Assembly: GCA_910579745.1 (NCBI GenBank)
Contig: CAJTVH010000032.1
Span: forward strand, 1 to 27,638
DNA length: 27,638 nucleotides
DNA from: an uncultured Clostridia bacterium
GTDB taxonomy: Bacteria > Bacillota > Clostridia > Lachnospirales > CAG-274
Direction: 5' to 3'
Shown: piece by piece, positions 7,976-15,285 of the stretch
Layout: each line of letters opens with the position of its first letter
Position numbering within the stretch: position 1 is the stretch's first letter
Position numbers and translations under genes: made by a program
Notes under the pieces: generated by a model
What the model was told of the DNA's origin: nothing
The model's input: only the letters and a program-made list of their open reading frames with translations
Databases searched by the model: none

Positions 7976-8032
7976 GATATATCGGTTTTTATTAAAACTT
8001 TCCCGCTAATCTTTTTATCGCTTGGCTATAGC

Positions 8033-11000
8033 CTATCCGTTTATTTTCTCCACGGACAAAGTAACTTTCTCACCATTAATATTCCATTCCTTAGAAAACT
8101 CCCCGGTGCCTTGCGTTATCTCACAGGCAAGCACGTCTGATTTTATCTCGTCTTTGTTTCTGTCAAAAATTTCCCTGATTTTCGCGTTTTCCGAATAGAA
8201 TACCTTGATTCTGTCTAAAACCTCAAACCCCGCGTCTTTTCGCATAGTCTGAATTTTGCTTATAAGCTCTCTTACAAAACCTTCCTCGATAAGTTCCTCC
8301 GATAACACCGTATCGAGAACAACCGTAATATTTTTATCGCTTTCGGCGGCAAAGCCCTCCGCCTGAGAGTTCTCAATCAAAACGTCATCTTCGGAAAGCT
8401 CGACGTTTTCCCCGTCAATAATAAATTTAACGCGCGCGCTTTCTTTAAGCTCTTTCATAAGCTTAGAACCGTCAGAATTTTTAAGATACTCCCCGATTTT
8501 AGGAACAAGCTTGCCATACTTTTTGCCGAGAGTACGAAGCTGAGGTTTAAAACTATAGCTTGTAAATTGAGAAACATCATCTGTAAACTCAAGCGTTTTG
8601 ACGTTAAGTTCCTCCGTAACGATAGAACAATACATTTCAGGAAGCTGTTTTTCAGCCTTAACAAACATTTTGCCAATAGGCTGGCGGTTTTTAATCCCTG
8701 ATGTGTTTCTCGCCGCCCTGCCCGCTACAACCATACTAAGCACGGCGTTCATATTCTCCTCAAGATCCAAATCCACAAATTCCTCGTTATATTTAGGAAA
8801 ATCGCATAAGTGAACACTTTCCGGAGCGTCCTTAAACACATTTATAACAAGATTGCGGTAAATATTTTCCGCCATAAAAGGTATAAAAGGCGCCGAGAGC
8901 TTTGTAAACTCCGTAAGCACGGTATATAAAGTCATATAAGCGTTTATTTTATCCTGAGGCATATCCTTTCCCCAGAACCTCTCCCTTGATCGTCTCACAT
9001 ACCAGTTGCTAAGTTGGTCGGTAAAATCGCTCATAGCCCTTGATGATTCAGTAAGCCTGTAATTATCAAGACATTCATCCACATATTTTATAAGAGAATT
9101 TAACTTTGATAAAATCCATTTATCCATAGGCGGAAGCTTATCGTACTCGAGTTTATAGTCATTAGGATTAAAATTGTCAATATTGGCGTAAAGAACAAAA
9201 AAAGCGTAAGTGTTCCAGAAAGTACCCATAAATTTCCTCTGTCCCTCGTTTACAGCTTCCTCATAAAACCTGCTCGGAAGCCACGGGGCGCTGTTCGTAT
9301 AAAAATACCACCTGAGAGCGTCAGCTCCCTGCTTATTAAGGACAGACCATGGGTCAACGACATTTCCTTTGTGCTTGCTCATTTTCTGACCGTCCTTGTC
9401 CTGAACATGACCTAACACAACGACGTTCTCATAAGGAGCTTTGTCAAACAATAACGTTGAAATCGCCATAAGGGTGTAAAACCATCCCCTTGTCTGGTCG
9501 ATAGCCTCTGATATAAAATTAGCGGGGAAATTTCTCTCAAATTCCTCTTTGTTCTCAAAAGGATAATGAAGCTGAGCGAAAGGCATTGAGCCTGAGTCAA
9601 ACCAACAGTCAATAACCTCCGATACTCTCCTCATCTTTCCTCCGCACTTGGGGCAATTAAGAAAAATATTGTCAATATAGGGCTTATGAAGCTCAATATC
9701 CTCCGGACAGTTGCCGCTCATCTCTTTAAGTTCCTTAATGCTTCCCACAGTGTGCCTGTGCCCGCACTCGCATTCCCAGATAGGCAAAGGCGTTCCCCAA
9801 TATCTCTCACGGCTTAAACCCCAGTCAATAACGTTTTCGAGGAAATTCCCGAAACGCCCGTGTTTAATATTGTCCGGCATCCAGTTTACCGTCTCGTTGT
9901 TGGCTACAAGCCTGTCTCTTACCTCTGTCATTTTAATAAACCATGTATCTCTGGCGTAATAAAGAAGAGGCGTATCGCATCTCCAGCAGAAAGGATAGCT
10001 GTGCTCAAAAGGAAGAGCGGCGAAAAGTTTGCCTGACTCTTTAAGTGCCTCTATAACAAGCTTATCGGCGTCTTTAACAAACATTCCCTTCCAAGGTGTA
10101 ACAGATTCAACAAACTTGCCCTGCTCGTCAACAAGCTGAACAAAAGGCAAATCATAATTTTTCCCGACTTTGGCGTCATCCTCGCCGAAAGCGGGAGCGA
10201 TATGAACTATACCTGTACCGTCGGTAAGAGTAACGTATGAGTCGCAGGTCACGAAAAACGCCTTTTTATCAGGGCTCGCGAAGTCAAACAACGGCTCATA
10301 TTCTATATGCTCAAGCGCTGAACCTTTAACTGTCTCAATAACCTCAAATTCCCTCTCAGAAAGAACACTTTCTTTAAGAGCGTCGGCAAGTATATATATC
10401 TCCCCGCCGTGTTTAACTTTGGCGTAGTCCTCGGCGGCGTTCACACATAAAGCCACGTTTGACGGAAGAGTCCACGGGGTTGTGGTCCAGGCGAGGAAAT
10501 ACTCGTTTTCTTTTCCTTTAATCTTAAATTTAGCTATGGCGGAAACTTCCTTAACGTCTTTATATCCCTGAGCCACCTCATGGCTTGAGAGAGCGGTTCC
10601 ACACCTTGGACAGTAAGGAACTATTTTATGCCCCTTGTATAAAAGTCCCTTGTCCCATATTTGTTTAAGAGCCCACCAAACAGACTCGATGTAATCATTG
10701 TGATATGTCACATACGGGTTGTCCATATCTGCCCAAAAACCTACTCTGTCGCTCATTTCCCGCCATTCGGTCTCATATTTGAAAACGCTTTCCTTGCATT
10801 TTTTTATAAAAGGCTCCACGCCGTAATTCTCTATTTGGGGTTTTCCGCTTATTCCAAGCTGTTTCTCAATTTCAAGCTCAACAGGAAGACCGTGCGTGTC
10901 CCATCCCGCTTTTCTCAAAACCTTATACCCTTTCATTGTTTTATATCTCGGAATAATGTCTTTAACAACTCTTGTGATAATATGCCCAATATGGGGTTTA

Positions 11001-11155
11001 CCGTTGGCTGTGGGCGGGCCGTCAAAGAAAGTAAAACGAGGGGAGCCCTCCCTTATCTCTATACTTTTCTCAAATATTTTATTTTCTTTCCAAAATGATA
11101 AAATCTCTTTTTCTCTCTCAACAAAATCTAAATTTGTCGTCACCTTATCATACAC
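8033..11155 (-). CDS. ileS: isoleucine--tRNA ligase, long (eukaryote-like) form
   Basis: Charges tRNA-Ile with isoleucine and edits mischarged valine; cytoplasmic. The protein is 1040 residues, with HIGH at residues 55-58 (NGKPHIGHIITR) and KMSKH at about 590-594 (QDKDGQKMSKHKGN). The length, the DQTRGWFYTL block and the C-terminal part (about 870-1040, with LVPKIGEYLK and FIIDGENVELSEDDV) resemble the longer type 2 enzymes rather than the 920-residue zinc-finger-ended type 1. Type 2 enzymes are often mupirocin-tolerant; that is family knowledge, untested here. The start codon is GTG 11155, preceded by AAGGAGG; no in-frame ATG fits. The gene is monocistronic. Its leader lacks T-box sequence, unlike tyrS. 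Confidence 0.97.
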   Translation of the reverse strand: MYDKVTTNLDFVEREKEILSFWKENKIFEKSIEIREGSPRFTFFDGPPTANGKPHIGHIITRVVKDIIPRYKTMKGYKVLRKAGWDTHGLPVELEIEKQLGISGKPQIENYGVEPFIKKCKESVFKYETEWREMSDRVGFWADMDNPYVTYHNDYIESVWWALKQIWDKGLLYKGHKIVPYCPRCGTALSSHEVAQGYKDVKEVSAIAKFKIKGKENEYFLAWTTTPWTLPSNVALCVNAAEDYAKVKHGGEIYILADALKESVLSEREFEVIETVKGSALEHIEYEPLFDFASPDKKAFFVTCDSYVTLTDGTGIVHIAPAFGEDDAKVGKNYDLPFVQLVDEQGKFVESVTPWKGMFVKDADKLVIEALKESGKLFAALPFEHSYPFCWRCDTPLLYYARDTWFIKMTEVRDRLVANNETVNWMPDNIKHGRFGNFLENVIDWGLSRERYWGTPLPIWECECGHRHTVGSIKELKEMSGNCPEDIELHKPYIDNIFLNCPKCGGKMRRVSEVIDCWFDSGSMPFAQLHYPFENKEEFERNFPANFISEAIDQTRGWFYTLMAISTLLFDKAPYENVVVLGHVQDKDGQKMSKHKGNVVDPWSVLNKQGADALRWYFYTNSAPWLPSRFYEEAVNEGQRKFMGTFWNTYAFFVLYANIDNFNPNDYKLEYDKLPPMDKWILSKLNSLIKYVDECLDNYRLTESSRAMSDFTDQLSNWYVRRSRERFWGKDMPQDKINAYMTLYTVLTEFTKLSAPFIPFMAENIYRNLVINVFKDAPESVHLCDFPKYNEEFVDLDLEENMNAVLSMVVAGRAARNTSGIKNRQPIGKMFVKAEKQLPEMYCSIVTEELNVKTLEFTDDVSQFTSYSFKPQLRTLGKKYGKLVPKIGEYLKNSDGSKLMKELKESARVKFIIDGENVELSEDDVLIENSQAEGFAAESDKNITVVLDTVLSEELIEEGFVRELISKIQTMRKDAGFEVLDRIKVFYSENAKIREIFDRNKDEIKSDVLACEITQGTGEFSKEWNINGEKVTLSVEKING

Positions 11156-11333
11156 AGTAAAACCTCCTTATAGCAATACATAAAATTGGCAACGGCGAAA
11201 CAACAAAATACCGTTCCCGCGCTTACAAGAACTTATAAATAATTTTATTGTTTCATGGCACATAAAGAAACTACAATTAACACTTAAAAACAGATTTACA
11301 TTTAGTTTCCTCACATGTACATACTTAATAATT

Positions 11334-11363
11334 ATTATACAAGGTTTACCCTGCCTCTGTAAA
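11334..11363 (-). promoter_or_regulatory. sigma-A promoter of ileS
   Basis: Reverse strand TTTACA (11358-11363), an 18-base spacer and TATAAT (11334-11339). It gives a leader of roughly 170 bases before the GTG. I see no T-box motif, specifier hairpin or other riboswitch that I recognise in that leader. Confidence 0.65.
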
Positions 11364-11412
11364 GGATTTTTTAAAAAAATAAAAATTAAATACGTAAATA
11401 CTTAAAAAACTG

Positions 11413-11441
11413 TTGCAAATAAAAAAGCTAAATGATATAAT
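11413..11441 (+). promoter_or_regulatory. sigma-A promoter facing a non-coding region
   Basis: TTGCAA (11413-11418), 17 bases, TATAAT (11436-11441). It is divergent from ileS and points into about 1.2 kb without any credible gene. The predicted start of transcription (about 11448) is 25 bases before the rod-shaped hairpin at 11473, so the structure would be transcribed at the 5' end of an RNA. Confidence 0.6.
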
Positions 11442-11472
11442 AATTATTAAATTTTAAATAATAATTTATTTA

Positions 11473-11638
11473 TTATAGCAATCCAATTTAAAAATAAACA
11501 AAAGGAAACGAGATAAAATTTATTTTCGCAAGACGCTGGAAGAAGAGCATAGTCGAATGCCTATGCCGACTGACGGCAACGTGGTAAAAATAAATTTTAG
11601 CCGTTGAACTTGTTTATTTTTAGGTTGGATCGCTATAA
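11473..11638 (+). ncRNA. candidate structured RNA (copy A), rod-shaped
   Basis: Outer arms 11473-11501 and 11610-11638 pair over 29 bases with one mismatch and two G-U pairs. An inner perfect stem joins 11514-11526 to 11587-11599. The apical part (11548-11580) has hairpin potential (AGTCG with CGACT; GCCG with CGGC). A diverged copy at 27223-27350 keeps three blocks: CGAGATAAAA (10/10), the apical core (24/33) and TTGAACTTGTTTATTTT (17/17), and also keeps the inner stem with changed bases. That pattern favours a folded RNA (or a structured mobile element) over chance. It does not match any riboswitch consensus I know. Strand is inferred from the promoter at 11413. Confidence 0.45.
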
Positions 11639-11651
11639 ATATTATTCGTGG

Positions 11652-12010
11652 CGCCTTTATGTTCAGTGCTGGCTTGCGTTCTCACTGAATATAAGAACCT
11701 GTCTAAAATCTAAAAAAAGCCTGTCTAAAAACAAAATATACACAAAAAATCAGCGAAAATAAAATCATTTTGGAGCGTAATGATTTTATTTTCACTGATT
11801 TTTTGGATATTTTAATATTTTTTAGACAGGCTCTAAGAGTAAGCCCTCCCCTCAAAAAGCGGACAGGCTTACTTTGCGGGATCAAAGACTATTCGTATTT
11901 TTGTCTCACAAAAATACCTATAACCTATGGCGGATAACTCCGCCTTTGTATTCAATGTGAGCTTATACTCCCTCTGAATACAAGAGTAAGTACTCCCAAT
12001 TAAAAATTGG
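11652..12010 (+). ncRNA. chain of hairpins with an imperfect tandem duplication, possible continuation of the RNA
   Basis: Successive short stems: 11659-11692, 11839-11872, 11872-11887, 11895-11917, 11929-11944, 11948-11981, 11996-12010. The block CGCCTTT...GAATATAAGA (11652-11696) recurs as 11941-11985 with 32 of 45 bases identical. In both units the flanks of the hairpin pair; the outer pair is A-T in one unit and G-C in the other, a compensatory change. A MITE (11695-11833) splits the first unit; removing it restores the order CTGAATATAAGAGTAAG, which parallels CTGAATACAAGAGTAAG in the second. No open frame with a ribosome binding site covers it. Function unknown; a terminator-like U run at the end is not seen, so the 3' boundary is open. 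Confidence 0.4.
11695..11833. mobile_element. MITE with GAGCCTGTCTAAAA terminal repeats
   Basis: The left end is GAACCTGTCTAAAA (11695) and the right end the complement of GAGCCTGTCTAAAA (to 11833), 13 of 14 identical. An extra copy of the terminal motif (AGCCTGTCTAAAAA) lies inside the left end. The centre is a long palindrome (AAAAAATCAGCGAAAATAAA and its near-complement). The flanks read TAA on both sides, a possible 3-base target duplication. GAGCCTGTCTAAAA-type ends are known from IS5/IS1182-like transposases, none of which is in the window. Confidence 0.75.
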
Positions 12011-12030
12011 CGGGCTTCCTCAGTTGTCTA

Positions 12031-12190
12031 GAACGTATATGAAAACTAAAATACGCGCGAAAAATTATAAAAAATAAAACTAAACAGAAAGGCTTTTCTG
12101 TTTAGTTGAACCGTTTTCGTTTATTTTTTAATAATTTTTTGGATATTTCTCGTATATAACTGATAGCTTATGATAGTTTTCAGATACTCC
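12031..12190. mobile_element. MITE of the GAGCGTATCTGAAAAC family
   Basis: The left end starts after CTAG (12029-12032) with AACGTATATGAAAAC, and the right end is the complement of AGTATCTGAAAACTATC. The two halves pair imperfectly over about 70 bases around a perfect central hairpin (ACTAAACAGAAA with TTTCTGTTTAGT, near 12079-12106). The right half (12119-12187) is 66 of 69 identical to 17356-17424. A CTAG target and this end sequence fit IS1182-type elements. It abuts the tyrS T-box; a TTGAAC-17-TAATAA pair in its right half could even supply the tyrS promoter, which is speculative. Confidence 0.7.
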
Positions 12191-12204
12191 CCTAAATAAA
12201 TATA

Positions 12205-12456
12205 AAGCTATGACACGAAAAAAAGCGTTTATGGTTACAGCAAAAGAGAGCGGAACGGTTGGTGAAAGCTTCGCAGCACATAAGCGTAATACATTCGAAG
12301 AGCTTCCTTTTTACAGAGATCCCTAAATCGCTGTAAGGGCGTATTCCGGCGTTAAAGGATTTGAGGCTTTTGATTAAGTTATATTATGACTTGTCAAAGT
12401 AAATTAAGGTGGTACCGCGGGTCCGCTCGTCCTTATAGGATTGAGCGGGCTTTTTT
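12205..12456 (+). promoter_or_regulatory. tyrosine-specific T-box riboswitch of tyrS
   Basis: Leader RNA that binds uncharged tRNA-Tyr and allows tyrS transcription when tyrosine is scarce. Stem I carries the conserved AGAGAG (AG bulge region) and GGTTGGTGAAAG. A UAC specifier (Tyr codon) is at 12290-12292. The T-box proper AAGGTGGTACCGCGG is at 12406-12420; its TGGT bulge would pair with an ACCA tRNA end, matching the A discriminator of tRNA-Tyr. The competing terminator is 12421-12456. The 5' boundary is approximate. Confidence 0.93.
12421..12456 (+). terminator. T-box terminator
   Basis: GTCCGCTCGTCC pairs with the downstream GATTGAGCGGGC and is followed by six Ts. The 5' arm directly follows, and in the antiterminator form partners with, the T-box sequence at 12406-12420. 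Confidence 0.9.
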
Positions 12457-12530
12457 ATATTATACCTGTCAGCCGGTCGCCGCTTATGTTATTAAACAGG
12501 TATGCCGCGGCGGTTCCATTATAAATAAAT

Positions 12531-12631
12531 ACAAAAAACTCATTTTATCTGAAATTCTTTAGATTGCCTCGCGATTTTCTTTACGCTTTCGCTAAAATTT
12601 CAGCGGCGCGCGCTCATAAAATGTTTTTTGT
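12531..12631. repeat. palindrome between the T-box terminator and tyrS
   Basis: ACAAAAAACTCATTTTAT (from 12531) faces ATAAAATGTTTTTTGT (12616-12631), and an inner CTGAAATT (12549-12556) faces AATTTCAG (12596-12603). A smaller pair, ATACCTG and CAGGTAT, lies just upstream (about 12464-12503). The hairpins lengthen the tyrS leader by about 230 bases beyond the T-box. They may be inserted elements or a second control layer. Confidence 0.5.
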
Positions 12632-12689
12632 CAAATTAAATTGGAAGCACCGCGAAAAATACACAAAGAAGATAAGGAGAATATAAGAA

Positions 12690-13916
12690 ATGACAAACGT
12701 ATTCGATATTTTAAAAGAACGTGGATTTGTTGAGCAAACCACCCACGAGGAAGAAATAAAAGAAATGTTAAAAAAAGAAAAAGTCACTTTTTACATCGGT
12801 TTCGACCCAACCGCTGACAGTCTCACCGTAGGACACTTTTTAACGGTTATGGCTATGAGCCATATGCAAAGAGCGGGACATAGACCAATAGCGCTGGTCG
12901 GCGGCGGAACAGGAATGGTCGGCGACCCGACAGACCGAACCGATATGAGAAGAATGATGGATGATAATGAAATTGAGCATAACGTAAACTGTTTCAAAAA
13001 ACAATTGTCCCGTTTTATCGACTTTTCCGACGACAAAGCCATAATAGTAAATAACGCCGATTGGCTTAGAAATTTAAACTATATTGAGTTCATAAGGGAA
13101 ATCGGCGTGCATTTTTCCGTAAACAGAATGCTCACAGCCGACTGTTTTAAAACAAGAATGGAAAAAGGCCTGTCATTTTTTGAGTTTAATTATATGCTTA
13201 TGCAGAGTTACGATTTTCTTGAGCTAAACCGTCGCTATGACTGTAAACTTCAGCTCGGCGGAAATGACCAATGGTCAAATATATTAGGCGGGGTAGACCT
13301 TATAAGACGAGTTGAAAATAAAGACGCTTATGGTCTTACTTTTAAACTTCTGACAACAAGCGACGGAAGAAAAATGGGAAAAACTCAAAAAGGAGCCGTA
13401 TGGCTTGACCCTGATAAAACCACCCCCTATGAGTTTTACCAATACTGGAGAAATATAGACGATGGCGATACGGGAAAATGTCTCGGTCTTCTAACCTTTC
13501 TTCCTATGGAAGAAGTCTCTGAACTCTCGGCGCTTAAAGACAGTAAAATAAATCAGGCTAAAGAAATCCTCGCGTACGAGCTCACAAAAATAGTGCACGG
13601 CGAGGACGAGGCTAAAAAAGCTCAAACAGCCGCCCGATCTCTTTTCGGAGGCGGAGGAGCCGGCGGTTCCGTACCTACCACAGAAATCTCAAAAGATGAA
13701 TTTGGAAGCGGGTTAGGAATAATTGAGGCCCTTGAAAAAACAAAATTAAGCCCATCAAGAGGAGAGTCAAGAAGACTTATTAATCAGGGAGGAATAAAGG
13801 TCGCCGATAAAAAAATCAATACCATAGATTATTTAATAACTCCGGAAATGTTTGAAAACGACGAAATCTTAATACAAAAAGGTAAAAAATCATTCCATAG
13901 GATAAAATTAGTCTAG
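12690..13916 (+). CDS. tyrS: tyrosine--tRNA ligase
   Basis: Charges tRNA-Tyr with tyrosine in the cytoplasm. The 408-residue protein has the class I signature as TVGH (residues 46-49, in ADSLTVGHFLTV), tyrosine-pocket motifs (FYIGFDPTADSL; QSYDFLEL; GGNDQWSNI) and a KMSKS-loop variant KMGKT near residue 228. The C-terminal S4 RNA-binding domain spans about 345-405 (SRGESRRLINQGGIKV). The ATG is preceded by AAGGAG. It is controlled by the T-box at 12205-12456. The stop codon TAG lies inside CTAG followed by AGCGTATCTGA, which resembles the end of the MITE family at 12031 and 17356. It belongs to the clade that carries KMSKS/KFGKS variation; identity is firm. Confidence 0.97.
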   Translation: MTNVFDILKERGFVEQTTHEEEIKEMLKKEKVTFYIGFDPTADSLTVGHFLTVMAMSHMQRAGHRPIALVGGGTGMVGDPTDRTDMRRMMDDNEIEHNVNCFKKQLSRFIDFSDDKAIIVNNADWLRNLNYIEFIREIGVHFSVNRMLTADCFKTRMEKGLSFFEFNYMLMQSYDFLELNRRYDCKLQLGGNDQWSNILGGVDLIRRVENKDAYGLTFKLLTTSDGRKMGKTQKGAVWLDPDKTTPYEFYQYWRNIDDGDTGKCLGLLTFLPMEEVSELSALKDSKINQAKEILAYELTKIVHGEDEAKKAQTAARSLFGGGGAGGSVPTTEISKDEFGSGLGIIEALEKTKLSPSRGESRRLINQGGIKVADKKINTIDYLITPEMFENDEILIQKGKKSFHRIKLV

Positions 13917-14010
13917 AGCGTATCTGACTTATTTTGAGACTATATAACTACGGCAGTTCTATAAACAAAAAAATTTTTTACGCGCGTTTACTCCAAAACC
14001 TTGTATAGTA

Positions 14011-14053
14011 GAGGGGCGTGTCGATAAAATCGGCACGCCCCTCCCCCTTTTTT
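14011..14053 (+). terminator. strong intrinsic terminator of tyrS
   Basis: GAGGGGCGTGTCG pairs with the downstream CGGCACGCCCCTC around ATAAAAT, then CCCC and a T run. It lies about 95 bases after the tyrS stop and also close to the 3' end of the convergent Sel1 gene. Confidence 0.9.
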
Positions 14054-14066
14054 ATAAGTTTTTCTC

Positions 14067-14768
14067 TTAAATATCTTTTTTCATCAAAAGCTCAAGATTT
14101 TTAATAGCCTTTTTATTTCCAAGCTCGGCGCTTTTCGTCCAGAGCTCTGCGGTTTTTTCAGAATTTTGAGAAACACCCGTTCCCTGAAAATACATAACTC
14201 CTAAATTAAATAAACATTCCGAATCGTTTAGCCCCGCTCCCTTTTCCCACCAGCCAGCGGCTTTTTTATAATTCTTTTCCGTATTAATCCCCGCGTAATA
14301 AATTTTAGCGAGACTGTCGATAGACGGTATGTGGTTCTCCTTTGCGGCTTTCATAAACCAGCCTATAGACTTTTGAATATTTTTCTCAACCCCAAAGCCC
14401 TCCATATGTAAAACACCCATGTTATACATCGCTTCCGTGTGTCCCTGTTTGGCGCTCATTAAAATATATTTAGCGGCGGCGCTGTCGTCTTTCTCCACCC
14501 CTTCGCCCAAAAAATACATACTTCCAAGATTATAGGCGGCGTCAGCATGTCCCTTTTCGGCACACTCCGTCAAAAGCTCAAAAGCCTTTCCCAAATCTTT
14601 TTCCGCTCCCTCTCCTGAATAATAAATTCCGGCGAGATTTACCATAGCCTCAATATTTCCCCTGTCCGCGCATAATTTAAAAAGCTCAAAAGCTTTTTTC
14701 GTGTCTTTTTCTACACCGTCGCCTAAAAATAACTCGCAGGCACGCTCAAAATCCAAATCTTTCTCCAA
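14067..14768 (-). CDS. Sel1-repeat (tetratricopeptide-like) protein
   Basis: A 233-residue protein made almost entirely of Sel1-like repeats, each about 36 residues: examples are AMVNLAGIYYSGEGAEKDLG, AAYNLGSMYFLGEGVEKDDS, AMYNMGVLHMEGFGVEKNIQ and CLFNLGVMYFQGTGVSQNSE. About six repeats are visible. Such solenoids bind partner proteins; the partner is unknown. There is no signal peptide or membrane segment, so it is cytoplasmic. The best start is TTG 14768, eight bases after GAGG; the in-frame GTG at 14777 overlaps that ribosome binding site. It is alone in its transcript, with a promoter about 250 bases upstream. Confidence 0.85.
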   Translation of the reverse strand: MEKDLDFERACELFLGDGVEKDTKKAFELFKLCADRGNIEAMVNLAGIYYSGEGAEKDLGKAFELLTECAEKGHADAAYNLGSMYFLGEGVEKDDSAAAKYILMSAKQGHTEAMYNMGVLHMEGFGVEKNIQKSIGWFMKAAKENHIPSIDSLAKIYYAGINTEKNYKKAAGWWEKGAGLNDSECLFNLGVMYFQGTGVSQNSEKTAELWTKSAELGNKKAIKNLELLMKKDI

Positions 14769-15024
14769 AATAAACACCTCTTTAAATTTATCATAAATTA
14801 TAAGCTTGTTCTATGCCTTATTTCCTGATTTTCAAAAAATCCATTAAGCCCTCTCGGAAATTTGCAGCTATTTTTGTCAGCCAGCGTAGACAATAACGAT
14901 TGATAAATTTTTTTGCCAAACACACGCTAATGAGAAACTGCCTGAAAAGTATCTCAATAAAATCAAATAAAACGTGACAGGAAAAATCTGTCAATCTGTG
15001 CCATAGAGATTTCCGAATAGGTCT

Positions 15025-15053
15025 ATTATATCAGAAACAAAATACTTTGTAAA
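15025..15053 (-). promoter_or_regulatory. sigma-A promoter of the Sel1-repeat gene
   Basis: Reverse strand TTTACA (15048-15053), 17 bases, TATAAT (15025-15030). It implies a leader of about 250 bases, in which I see no recognisable riboswitch. Confidence 0.65.
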
Positions 15054-15056
15054 ATT

Positions 15057-15097
15057 AAAAATTCCACAGATGGCTTTATGACCACCGTGGAATTTTT
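15057..15097. terminator. bidirectional intrinsic terminator
   Basis: AAAAATTCCAC (15057-15067) and GTGGAATTTTT (15087-15097) are perfect 11-base complements around a 19-base loop, with T runs in either direction. It would stop transcripts from the OPT transporter gene. The MITE starting at 15098 sits between that gene and this terminator. Confidence 0.75.
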
Positions 15098-15241
15098 AGG
15101 GAAACACCGCACAAAGGAAAATAAAACTAATTTTTCAAATTTAAAATTTCCGTTATCGTGTCATTTTCGGAGAAAAATAACACTAACACTTCAATTTTTT
15201 TGAAAAATCATTTTTATTTTTGAATTGTGCGGTGTTTCCTT
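15098..15241. mobile_element. MITE with AGGGAAACACCGCACAA terminal repeats
   Basis: The left end AGGGAAACACCGCACAA (15098-15114) and right end TTGTGCGGTGTTTCCT (15225-15240) are inverted, and the similarity continues inward (ATTTTTCAAA on both arms). About 143 bases, no coding capacity. A single related end is at 7803-7816. The mobilising transposase is not in the window. Confidence 0.75.
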
Positions 15242-15285
15242 AGGTACTAAAACACGCTTATTTTAAAAAAATACCATTCACCTAT

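Noticed and set aside
7979..8000. Sigma-D promoter downstream of ileS (ATATCGGT)
   Set aside because: The position where the -35 should be reads CGGG on the reverse strand, and no flagellar gene follows.
10661..11098. 145-codon plus-strand frame over ileS
   Set aside because: Shadow of the ileS coding sequence; no start signal and no recognisable protein features.
11156..11333. T-box in the ileS leader
   Set aside because: No GGTGGTACCGCG-like motif, specifier hairpin or terminator is visible on the reverse strand.
11473..11638. Known riboswitch (purine, c-di-GMP, SAM, THF, guanidine) for the rod element
   Set aside because: The reverse complement contains GACTATG and other short look-alikes, but the conserved loops of these classes are absent in both copies.
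11895..11985. tRNA-like fold in the hairpin chain
   Set aside because: No T-loop GTTCRA block, no acceptor stem with proper spacing and no anticodon arm.
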